From: Grifola frondosa
Taxonomy: Eukaryota; Basidiomycota; Agaricomycetes; Polyporales; Grifolaceae
DNA: 64,000 bases
Reading direction: 5' to 3'
Assembly: GCA_001683735.1 (NCBI GenBank)
Contig: LUGG01000011.1
Coordinates: 806,001 to 870,000 of the forward strand
In this document: in pieces, positions 35,129 through 45,069 of the stretch
Layout: every line of letters begins with the position of its first letter
Position numbering within the stretch: position 1 is the first letter of the stretch
The notes under the pieces: model-generated
Databases searched by the model: none
Seen by the model: the letters and a program-made list of their open reading frames with translations, nothing else
Told to the model about the DNA's origin: nothing
Position numbers and translations under genes: made by a program

Positions 35129-38100
35129 ATGTCTTCTGAGTCGACAAATCACATCAAACCCCTCACCAATGGCACCTACAACCAGTGGAGTGGAGAGATG
35201 CGTGCATATCTTCGCAGATTGGGGTATTGGGGGCTTGTGAGTGGTGCTGAGATGCTTCCACCACCGGATGAGGACATAGAGCGAAGGGAGTGGCTCAAGA
35301 TGCAGTCTAAAGCAGCTGGTGAGATTTATCTGGCTGTTGCCCCTGAGCAGAGGACACATTTTGGCGGAAAGGATGATGATCCTGTTGCAATGTGGGCTGC
35401 TCTCGAGGCTGCCCATGTTCTTCATCGTCCTGGGGCGCATTTTAATGCCTATGACTCCCTCTTCTCCATCCGGAAGCTCGAGGATGAGTCCTTGCAGTCC
35501 CTTGTCACCAGAATCGAGGAATCCATGTGCTCCATCCAGAATCTTCGTCCCCCTGCCTTCACTCTCACCATGCTGGATGATGAGCTCGAGTCTATGGCCA
35601 TGATTCGAGCCCTTCCTGCTGAGTACTCGAATTTCATTTCGCCCTCATGCTTCAGGACAAGCTCGACAAGTCCACCATCTTGCAGGCCTTCCAGACGAGG
35701 AGCTCAACAGAACTCTTGTTCTGAGCCCTTACCTTCGTCTTCCACTGCCCTCCTTGCTTCAGCATCCACCGGCCCACGCTCCAAGTGCGAATTTTGCGAC
35801 AGGGAAGGTCACACCCAGGCCCAGTGCTTCAAATTCGCTCGAGCAAAGGCCAAGGCCACTGAACCTCGCAGCAAACAGCGCTCCGAACGCGCCAATAAGG
35901 CCCAGGAGTCGACGACACTCCCTCAGAAGTCAAGGAGTTTGCTGGCAGTGCAAGTCTTCGTTCTCTTGACCCATCTGATCCTCTCTCACCTCTGCAGCTC
36001 GATGCTGACGTCGAATGGATTGCAGACACTGGGGCCACGTCTCATATGACGCCCCATCGCCACTGGCTTCGCAATTATGCCCCCCTTCGCATTCCCATTC
36101 GTCTAGCAGATGATCAAGTGGTCTACTCAGCTGGAGTTGGCTCGGTGGTCTTTGGGCCGGTTATGGGAGGCAGGGAGGTTTGAGCCGTCGAGTTTAGCCG
36201 TGTTCTTCATGTCCCTGCGCTTAGAAACAATCTCCTCTCTGTCCTATTCCTCCCAAACATCGTGATTTCTTCATCACCATTGGCAAGGAGTGCATGGACT
36301 TCACACACTCGAACCGGACGCTTTTCTGCCCCCTATCAATGAGCACAACACTGCCTATCTTGCGGCACCACTTTCCCTCTCACTGAATTTGCTCACTCAG
36401 CTCGACATTGCCCTTGACTTGTCTCTCTGGCATCGAGCTTTGCCCACCATCATCTTGCAGGTGTCAAGAAGCTTATCAACGATGGCCTAGTCACTGGTAT
36501 CGATTTGAAGTCAAATGCACTGCCGGATCCCATTTGCGAGCCATGTCTTTCGGGCAAGATGCATGCCAACCCATTTCCTCCTTCGCAGAATTTCACCGGA
36601 ACGCGGATTTCTCATCCACTCTGATGTCCACGGCCCTGTCCTGTGCGCACCCACTCCGGGTATCGCTATTGGGTCCTATTCGTCGACGATTATTCCCGTT
36701 TCCGCATCGTTTACCTGCTGAAATCGAAGGATCAAGTGTTTGCTGCATTCAAAGCCTATTATGCTTGGATCGAGACGCAAACCGGGCAGAAAGTCAAAGC
36801 ATTCGTGATGACAAGGGTGGGAGTAACATTTCTAATGAGTTCAATGACTTCTGCACTACCCACGGTATTGAGCGACAGCACTCGACACGCAATCGCCCTC
36901 AGCAGAACGGAGTTGCGGAGCGCACCAATCGCATTCTCAGCGACGGTGTTACTGCAATGCTCGCGGAATCCACTTTACCTCTGCAGTTCTGGGGTGAAGC
37001 ACTACTGTCTTATGTGCATGTCCTTAACCGTTCGTCATCCTCTGTCCTCCCTAACGCTACACCCTTCGAACTCTGGTACAAGCGCAAGCCCGATGTCTCT
37101 CACCTTCGTGTTTGGGGCTGTACTGCATATGTTCATGTGCAGAAGGACAAGCACTCCGCACTTGGCCCTCACATGCAGAAATGCATCTTCATTGGCTATC
37201 CGGAAGGTTACAAAGGCTGGAAGTTCTTCAATCCGACTACAAGGCAAGTAATCATCTCTGAACGAGCAGAGTTTGATGAACGCTATTACCCCGGTTTGAA
37301 AAAGTCCACTTCTGCTTCTTCAGATTCCATCCCACCCTCCCCTTCTTCTGTCCCTATCCTTCACATCGATGCTCCAGCCCCACTGCCTGTGCAAAATGCT
37401 CCTGCTCCACATTTCGGGGGGAGAATGCTGTTATTCAAAATGCACCCGCAGAAGCTCATGTCTTGCCACCTCCACCTGTCCCTCAAATCGAACCTGTTGT
37501 TGCCGATTTGCCTGTTCCGGGTCCACCTCCTGTTCTTCCACCTATGCCCGAGCCTGCACCTGCGCCTATGCCTCTTGAAGCCGAAAATCTCGCTCCGGAT
37601 GTTGTACCTGTGCCGGATGTCCCTCTTGCCCAACGCCGTACACCTCGAAATCGAAAACCTCCTGGCCAATGGTGGAAGCTCCCTTCACCCGCTCCCGCAC
37701 CAGTCCCTGATCCTCTCACTGATCCTGCACCTCAACCTGCACCACATGCACCATACATCGAAGAGGTTGAGGATGAAGATGACATTGCAGAAGCAGCTAA
37801 TGCAGCTCACTTTGTCTCGGATTCCGATCCTTTGAGTTATGCAGAAGCCATGCGATGTCCGGATGCGGACAAGTGGCATGAAGCTATGGAGGAGGAGATT
37901 CGAGCACATCACACCAATGGGACATGGAAAGTCGTTGATCTCCCTTCGGGCAAGCGAGCCATTGGCAGCAAGTGGGTTTTTCACCTCAAGCGCAAGGCTG
38001 ATGGTTCTATCGAGCATTACAAGGCCCGTCTCATTGCAAAGGGCTTTTCCCAGCGTCCAGGCTTCGAATACACCGAGATCTTTGCCCCCACCATTCGCAT

Positions 38101-38513
38101 GGCCAGTATCCGCCTCATTCTCGCTATGGCTGGCCTCGAGGATCTTCACATGCGCTCCATCGACATATCCCATGCTTTCATCAATGGCGACCTCGATGAG
38201 GAGATCTACATGAAGTTGCCGGAAGGCTTTCCCCACGACCTTCATGCAGTTGCTCTACTCTTGAAGTCGCTTTATGGTCTCAAGCAGGGTGCTCGGATGT
38301 GGAACAAGAAGCTGCATGTGCACTCGAGAAGATGGGTTTCAAATGCATCAGATCTGACCCTGTCTATGTCTATGAGCGAGGGAAGTGCGCATCATTATGC
38401 TTTGATGTATGTGGCCACTTGCACTCACCCGGACATTGCTTACACTGTCGGCATCCTTGCTCGCTTCAACTCCAATCCCGGTGTTGCTCACTGAAAGGCT
38501 GTCAAGCACCTTC
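35129..38513 (+). pseudogene. Ty1/copia gag-pol, damaged copy
   Basis: ATG 35129 opens gag (EREWLKMQSKAAGEIYL etc.; LTR-element gag of UBN2 type) with a zinc knuckle CEFCDREGHTQAQC. Then come the protease box WIADTGATSHMTPH (about 36020), the GAG-pre-integrase and integrase regions (about 36400-37250, RNRPQQNGVAERTNRIL), and the RT N-terminal half (KWVFHLKRKADGSIEHYKAR, IDISHAFINGDLDEEIYMKL). At about 38399 roughly 330 bp containing the YVDD box are missing compared with the minus-strand copy. The sequence resumes at VATCTHPDIAYTVGILARF and stops at about 38513. RNase H and the adjoining 3' LTR are lost. Frameshifts are at about 35642, 35700, 36600 and 36800, and there is an in-frame TGA at 36181-36183. 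Confidence 0.8.
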
Positions 38514-38792
38514 TTGGACCTTAGCGGAATTGATTTCATGATCATTGATATTATCAACACATGTCTAGTATAGTGATATCTTTTATGGTGTTGACATTCT
38601 GGAAGCAATAGCTGAGGGCAGAATTTGGTGATAGAACATGGTTCTCATATGCTTATTGATAGTGCTCAGTTATATCAAAGCAAGCTTTTAGATTGTTGAG
38701 TCTATATCTGGATAGTTCTTGACTATGCCCCAGATGTTGATTACAAGCAGGAGCATATTATCGCTGCCTTTCAAAATGAAGGTCTTTGGCTA

Positions 38793-38960
38793 TGTTACTT
38801 GTATAATTTTATCTCTCTCTCGTTCATATATTGCATTCTTTTCTACTTATATTGTCTCACATTTACAGAGTCATATCTTTATTACTCACTACTTCACTGT
38901 GCCTTCATCCTTCAGTCACAGTTTGTGCCACTTTCCTATTTGCTCATATCTACATTTTGC
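38793..38960 (+). repeat. Decayed copia LTR fragment
   Basis: It resembles the LTR from TTGTATGATTTCGTCTCTCT through TTTACAGAGCCATATCTCC to CCACTTTCCTATTTACTC, with about 15-20 percent differences. It is more diverged than the LTR at 34563, so it is probably not the original 3' LTR of that copy. Confidence 0.6.
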
Positions 38961-39480
38961 TGGGAAGGCCTGATACTGATGTCTGGCATTCTCGAGATTA
39001 TCTGAAGGTGGCCAACCCAATGCATTGCAAAGCCCTCACTTGCTTGATGGCTGCTGACCACCCATTCGCAGTGGAACAGCTTCAGCACATGACACCACCT
39101 CTGCCGTGGGAGTTGTGGATATATCATTTCTGCAAGCTGCACTGGGTGGTGGAGGATGAAGTACGCATCACTATCGAGTGTCGGGATGACAGAGTGGTCC
39201 ATGCTTGACAGACCTTCTTGTATGCCGCAGTGCAGCTGGAACCAGCAGTACGAACTTGGGTGTGCTGCTACTCTAATGAGGCACTGCTGCAGTGTCTTGT
39301 GGGGAGTCAGAAAATATATAACGAATTTGTGCTCTATATACATCAGCTTTTCGAGCTGTGTGCCTCGGTCCCTATGCTGGTCATTGCCAGTCACTCCCAG
39401 CTCCTGCAGCTGCCTCTGGATTGACCGCGGACCAATAATGAGTGGGTCTGCCCGTTGAGGCTGGGTGGCTATGCCTCTGG
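38961..39480 (+). pseudogene. Protein-coding-like fragment of unknown family
   Basis: A mostly open frame runs 38961-39208 and continues, after stops or frame changes, to about 39420. Readable pieces are MTPPLPWELWIYHFCKLHWV, VEDEVRITIECRDD and QLEPAVRTWVCC. Later ones are GSQKIYNEFVLYIHQLFELC and VIASHSQLLQLPL. Composition and continuity across frames suggest a decayed gene rather than chance, but I do not recognise the family. It directly follows an LTR fragment. Confidence 0.35.
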
Positions 39481-39926
39481 ACAGATGTGAGTGGTAGTGC
39501 CCTGCCAGCTAGGTTGTTCCCACAGGGTCCCTGCTGGAGGATGGCCTGTTCTGAAAATCTCGTGGTAGGCAGATTGTCCCTCAACTGCAACTGCGAGAAA
39601 GAGCAATGTATAAGTTGAAAAAACTCAACTTGCCCATTGGGGGAGCTGCAACATCAACAATCACACATAGTATGCCATTGACAGATACACCCGACACTCT
39701 CTTCAAGGTGCACTCGTAGAGTTATACTTTACTCTACACATTGGTCAATTCCACGCAAGGGAGATCAGGACACTGCAAGCAGTTCTATGGTGAGAGGTGA
39801 AGGTGACAACACTTACGTGACTGATCTAGTCAAAATTCATAGAACCCCCTAAAGGCACCGCAGTGACACCACACAAATGTTCTACTCACGCTACATTGAG
39901 AATGCTCATCAAGATGATGAGTTGAA
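39481..39926. other. Unassigned sequence left of the copia insertion
   Basis: No repeat or gene was recognised with confidence. The last ~60 bp read FYSRYIENAHQDDELN on plus, and the frame would continue on the far side of the copia element (MNAVPWRYVPEAMY). The copia element may therefore have interrupted an old reading frame. Confidence 0.35.
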
Positions 39927-39931
39927 CATGA
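39927..39931. repeat. Target site duplication CATGA, left copy
   Basis: CATGA precedes the LTR start TATTAGAGCC at 39932 and is repeated at 45065-45069 after the other LTR. Five bp is the usual copia duplication length. Confidence 0.75.
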
Positions 39932-40242
39932 TATTAGAGCCAAAAGCGAATGCTGGGGTGCCAGGAGCACACTCAATAGAACAAGACACTGGAGTCCGTG
40001 TTGAGCTGCTAAGGAGAACAGCAGAGGATGGACTCCGGAGATGCTATGGAGCGAAATGTAAACAGGAGTAAATAGGAAAGTGGCACCAACTGTGGCTGAA
40101 GAATGAAGACACAGTGGAGAAGTGAATAATGGAGATATGGCTCTGTAAATGGAACGCGATATAGCTAGGAGAGGGCGCAATAAGTGACCGCAATGAAAAG
40201 TGAAAATACGAAAGAGAGAGAGACGAAATCATACAACCAACA
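39932..40242 (-). repeat. 3' LTR of the full-length copia element
   Basis: 311 bp, short subtype lacking the ~55-bp insert. It is nearly identical to 44755-45064. Differences noted are a CGAATG/CAAATG change, AACGCG/AATGCG, CAACCAACA/CAACTAACA and one G-run length. Confidence 0.85.
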
Positions 40243-40251
40243 CTCCCCCCT
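40243..40251 (-). other. Polypurine tract
   Basis: AGGGGGGAG on the minus strand lies directly upstream of the 3' LTR, the position of the plus-strand DNA primer in LTR retrotransposons. Confidence 0.7.
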
Positions 40252-40265
40252 GATGAGACAACTCT

Positions 40266-43200
40266 CTAAGTCGAAGCTCCCCCCTCATCCCAATACTCTA
40301 AGCCCATCATCTGCCTGAATAACTCAACCTTAACTCGTGGAAGAGCTTTGGTGAGAAGATCAGCAGGCATCTGCTCTGTGGGCAGGAATTCCGGAGCAAT
40401 GGTCCCGGCCTCAACAACGTCACGCAACCAAAAGTAGCACAAATCCAAGTGCTTCATGCATCCGTGATGCTCCGGATTCTTTGACACTGTCAAGGCAGAC
40501 TGGTTGTCGATGCAGAGAGGTGATGCAGCACTGACAGGATTCCGAATTCGGAGAGAATGTTGCGCGTCCAGATTATGTCTTTGCCGGCCTCAACTGCAAT
40601 GTACTCAGCTTCCGTAGTCGACAAAGTGACAATTGGTTGCAGCTTGCTGCTCCAGTTAATTGATGCACCGGTACCGACACAACAAGATAGCCACCAGTTG
40701 AGTGTCGTTGTCCTTGTTGCCTCCGTGGTCCGCATCACAGTAAGCAACGAAGGGGTGAGGAGACGAAGGATTAGGGCGATAAGTGAGCTTCAAGTCGACA
40801 GTGCCTTTGAGGTAACGCAGAAGATGCTTGACAGCCTTCCAGTGAGCAACACCGGGATTGGAATTGAAGCGAGCAAGGATGCCGACAGTGTAAGCAATGT
40901 CCGGACGAGTGCAAGTGGCCAGATACATCAAAGCACCAACCACATTGACATACGGAACAGTGCGCATGAAGGCGATGTCGTCAGGAGTCTGTGGAGCTTG
41001 GGAAATGGACAAGAATGAGCCGGGTTCCATCGGGGTGGAGACAGGTTTGCAATCAGCCATGCCGGAGCACTCGAGAATGTCGAGGATGTAGAGTCGCTGT
41101 GAAAGTCCGATGGTGCACTTTGGATGGTCCCTGGTGATCTCGATGCCGAGCAAGAATGAGGTGGGGCCAAGATCGCGCAGTTTGAAGAGACGAGACAGCT
41201 CCTCGACTGCATCATCCAAGGCCTTGGTGGAGCGTGAAACAGCAGTGATATCATCGACATAGATAGGCATAATGATGCGCACTTCACCTCGCTCATAGAC
41301 ATAGACACCCGGGTCGGATCTGATGCGTTTGAAACCCATCTTCTCGAGCGCAGCATGCAGCTTCTTGTTCCACATCCGAGCACCCTGCTTGAGACCATAA
41401 AGCGACTTCAAGAGTAGAGCAACTGCATGAAGGTCGTGGGGAAAGCCTTCCGGCAACTTCATGTAGATCTCCTCATCGAGGTCGCCATTGATGAAAGCAT
41501 GGGATATGTCGATGGAGCGCATGTGAAGATCCTCGAGGCCAGCCATAGCGAGAATGAGGCGGATACTGGCCATGCGAATGGTGGGGCAAAGATCTCGGTG
41601 TATTCGAAGCCTGGACGCTGGGAAAAGCCCTTTGCAATGAGACGGGCCTTGTAATGCTCGATAGAACCATCAGCCTTGCGCTTGAGGTGAAAAACCCACT
41701 TGCTGCCAATGGCTCGCTTGCCCGAAGGGAGATCAACGACTTTCCATGTCCCATTGGTGTGATGTGCTCGAATCTCCTCCTCCATAGCTTTCAGCCACTT
41801 GTCGCATCCGGACACTCGCATGGCTTCTCGCATAAACTCAAAGGATCGGAATCCGAGACAAAAAGTGAGCTGCATTAGCTGCTTCTGCAATGTTCATCTT
41901 CATCCTCAACCTCTTCGATGTATGGTGCATGTGGTGCAGGTTGAGGTGCAGGATCAGTGAGAGGATCAGGGACTGGTGCGGGAGCGGGTGAAGGGAGCTT
42001 CCACCATTGGCCAGGAGGTTTTCGATTTCGAGGTGTACGGCGTTGGCAAGGGGACATCCGGCACAGGTACACACATCCGGAGCGAGATTTTCGGCTTCAA
42101 GAGGCATAGGCGCAGGTGCAGGCTCGGGCATAGGTGGAAGAACAGGAGGTGGACCCGGAACAGGCAAATCGCAACAACAGGTTCGATTTGAGGGACAGGT
42201 GGAGGTGGCAAGACATGAGCTTCTGCGGGTGCATTTTGAATAACAGCATTCTCCCCCCGAAATGTGGGCAGGAGCATTTTGCACAGGCAGTGGGGCTGGA
42301 GCATCGATGTGAAGGATAGGGACAGAAGAAGGGGAGGGTGGGATGGAATCTGAAGAAGCAGAAGTGGACTTTTTCAAACCGGGGTAATAGCGTTCATCAA
42401 ACTCTGCTCGTTCAGAGATGATTACTTGCCTTGTAGTCGGATTGAAGAACTTCCAGCCTTTGTAACCTTCCGGATAGCCAATGAAGATGCATTTCTGCAT
42501 GTGAGGGCCAAGTGCGGAGTGCTTGTCCTTCTGCACATGAACATATGCAGTACAGCCCCAAACACGAAGGTGAGAGACATCGGGCTTGCGCTTGTACCAG
42601 AGTCGAAGGGTGTAGCGTTAGGGAGGACAGAGGATGACGAACGGTTAAGGACATGCACATAAGACAGTAGTGCTTCACCCCAGAACTGCAGAGGTAAAGT
42701 GGATTCCGCGAGCATTGCAGTAACACCGTCGCTGAGAATGCGATTGGTGCGCTCCGCAACTCCGTTCTGCTGAGGGCGATTGCGTGTCGAGTGCTGTCGC
42801 TCAATACCGTGGGTAGTGCAGAAGTCATTGAACTCATTAGAAATGTACTCCCCACCCTTGTCATCACGAAGTGCTTTGACTTTCTGCCCGGTTTGCGTCT
42901 CGATCCAAGCATAATAGGCTTTGAATGCAGCAAACACTTGATCCTTCGATTCAGCAGGTAAACGATGCGGAAACGGGAATAATCGTCGACGAATAGGACC
43001 CAGCGATACCCGGAGTGGGTGCGCACAGGAACAGGGCCGTGGACATCAGAGTGGATGAGAAATCCGCGTTCCGAGTGACAATTCTGCGAAGGAGGAAATG
43101 GGTTGGCATGCATCTTGCCCGAAAGACATGGCTCGCAAATGGGATCCGGCAGTGCATTTGACTTCAAATCGATACCAGTGACTAGGCCATCGTTGATAAG

Positions 43201-44550
43201 CTTCTTGACACCTGCAAGATGATGGTGGGCAAAGCATCGATGCCAGAGAGACAACAAGGGGCAATGTCGAGCTGAGTTGAGCAAATTCAGTGAGAGGGAA
43301 AGTGGTGCCAGCAAGATAGGCAGTGTTGTGCTCATTGATAGGGGTGCAGAAAAGCGTCCGGTTCGAGTGTGTGAAGTCCATGCACTCCTTGCCAATGGTG
43401 ATGAAGAAATCACGATGTTTAGGGAGGAATAGGACAGAGAGGAGATTGTTTCTAAGCGCAGGGACATGAAGAACACGGCTAAACTCGACGGCTCAAACCT
43501 CCCTGCCTCCCATAACCGGCCCAAAGACCACCGAGCCAACTCCAGCTGAGTAGACCACTTGATCATCTGCTAGACGAATGGGAATGCGAAGGGGGGCATA
43601 ATTGCGAAGCCAGTGGCGATGGGGCGTCATATGAGACGTGGCCCCAGTGTCTGCAATCCATTCGACGTCAGCATCGAGCTGCAGAGGTGAGAGAGGATCA
43701 GATGGGTCAAGAGAACGAAGACTTGCACTGCCAGCAAACTCCTTGACTTCTGAGGGAGTGTCTGTCGACTCCTGGGCCTTATTGGCGCGTTCGGAGCGCT
43801 GTTTGCTGCGAGGTTCAGTGGCCTTGGCCTTTGCTCGAGCGAATTTGAAGCACTGGGCCTGGGTGTGACCTTCCCTGTCGCAAAATTCGCACTTGGAGCG
43901 TGGGCCGGTGGATGCTGAAGCAAGGAGGGCAGTGGAAGACGAAGGTAAGGGCTCAGAACAATGAGTTCTGTTGAGCTCCTCTGTCTGGAAGGCCTGCAAG
44001 ATGGTGGACTTGTCGAGCTTGTCCTGAAGCATGAGGGCGGAAATGAAATTCGAGTACTCAGCAGGAAGGGCTCGAATCATGGCCATAGACTCGAGCTCAT
44101 CATCCAGCATGGTGAGAGTGAAGGCAGGGGGACGAAGATTCTGGATGGAGCACATGGATTCCTCGATTCTGGTGACAAGGGACTGCAAGGACTCATCCTC
44201 AAGCTTCCGGATGGAGAAGAGGGAGTCATAGGCATTAAAATGTGCCCCAGGACGATGAAGAACATGGGCAGCCTCGAGAGCAGCCCACATTGCAACAGGA
44301 TCATCATCCTTTCCGCCAAAATGTGTCCTCTGCTCAGGGGCAACAGCCAGATAAATCTCACCAGCTGCTTTAGACTGCATCTTGAGCCACTCCCTTCGCT
44401 CTATGTCCTCATCCGGTGGTGGAAGCATCTCAGCACCACTCACAAGCCCCCAATACCCAATCTGCGAAGATATGCACGCATCTCTCCACTCCACTGGTTG
44501 TAGGTGCCATTGGTGAGGGGTTTGATGTGATTTGTCGACTCAGAAGACAT
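40266..44550 (-). pseudogene. Ty1/copia gag-pol, nearly complete but frameshifted
   Basis: The start ATG is at 44550. Gag includes EREWLKMQSKAAGEIYL and a zinc knuckle (CEFCDREGHTQAQC, about 43870). The protease box WIADTGATSHMTPH is near 43640. The integrase core includes SGTRNRPQQN-type and NGVAERTNRIL segments (about 42780). RT carries KWVFHLKRKADGSIEHYKAR, IDISHAFINGDLDEEIYMKL and the catalytic YVDD (41250). RNase H ends near LLTKALPRVKVELFRQMMG, with the stop at 40266. Breaks include one G fewer than the plus copy near codon 31 of gag (about 44458), several single-base indels in the 41.8-42.3 kb linker, and an in-frame TGA at 43493-43495 shared with the other copy. Confidence 0.82.
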
Positions 44551-44734
44551 GGGAAGCAGTAACAGAGGTGTAGACAGTGATTGGAAGTGATCAGGAGAGA
44601 TCAGAGGGGATCAAGAGAGATCTGAGTGAAGCAGAGGGTGATAGGAGGTGTAGACAGGATGTAGAAAGTCCGATCTTGAGATGAGGAAGGCAGATGAAGA
44701 GCTGGGGATCGACCAGAATTCAAATGGAGCAGTC

Positions 44735-44754
44735 AGAGCGCAGAGCTCATAACC
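44735..44754 (-). other. Primer binding site (initiator tRNA-Met half)
   Basis: Minus strand GGTTATGAGCTCTGCGC begins right after the LTR end CTAATA. It is complementary to the CTCATAACC anticodon region of tRNA-iMet. Confidence 0.6.
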
Positions 44755-45064
44755 TATTAGAGCCAAAAGCAAATGCTGGGTGCCAGGAGCACACTCAATA
44801 GAACAAGACACTGGAGTCCGTGTTGAGCTGCTAAGGAGAACAGCAGAGGATGGACTCCGGAGATGCTATGGAGCGAAATGTAAACAGGAGTAAATAGGAA
44901 AGTGGCACCAACTGTGGCTGAAGAATGAAGACACAGTGGAGAAGTGAATAATGGAGATATGGCTCTGTAAATGGAATGCGATATAGCTAGGAGAGGGCGC
45001 AATAAGTGACCGCAATGAAAAGTGAAAATACGAAAGAGAGAGAGACGAAATCATACAACTAACA
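44755..45064 (-). repeat. 5' LTR of the full-length copia element
   Basis: 310 bp, TGTTAG...CTAATA in element orientation. It pairs with 39932-40242 and is flanked outside by the CATGA duplication (45065-45069). Confidence 0.85.
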
Positions 45065-45069
45065 CATGA

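Larger units (their letters stand above)
39932..45064 (-). mobile_element. Full-length Ty1/copia retrotransposon (minus orientation)
   Basis: 5,133 bp with LTRs at 44755-45064 (5') and 39932-40242 (3'), flanked by CATGA. A PBS (44735-44754) follows the 5' LTR and a polypurine tract (AGGGGGGAG, 40243-40251) precedes the 3' LTR. I count three transition differences plus one indel between the LTRs, so the insertion is young. Coding order on minus is gag, protease, integrase, RT, RNase H, as expected for copia. Frame breaks make the polyprotein discontinuous in this sequence. Confidence 0.85.
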
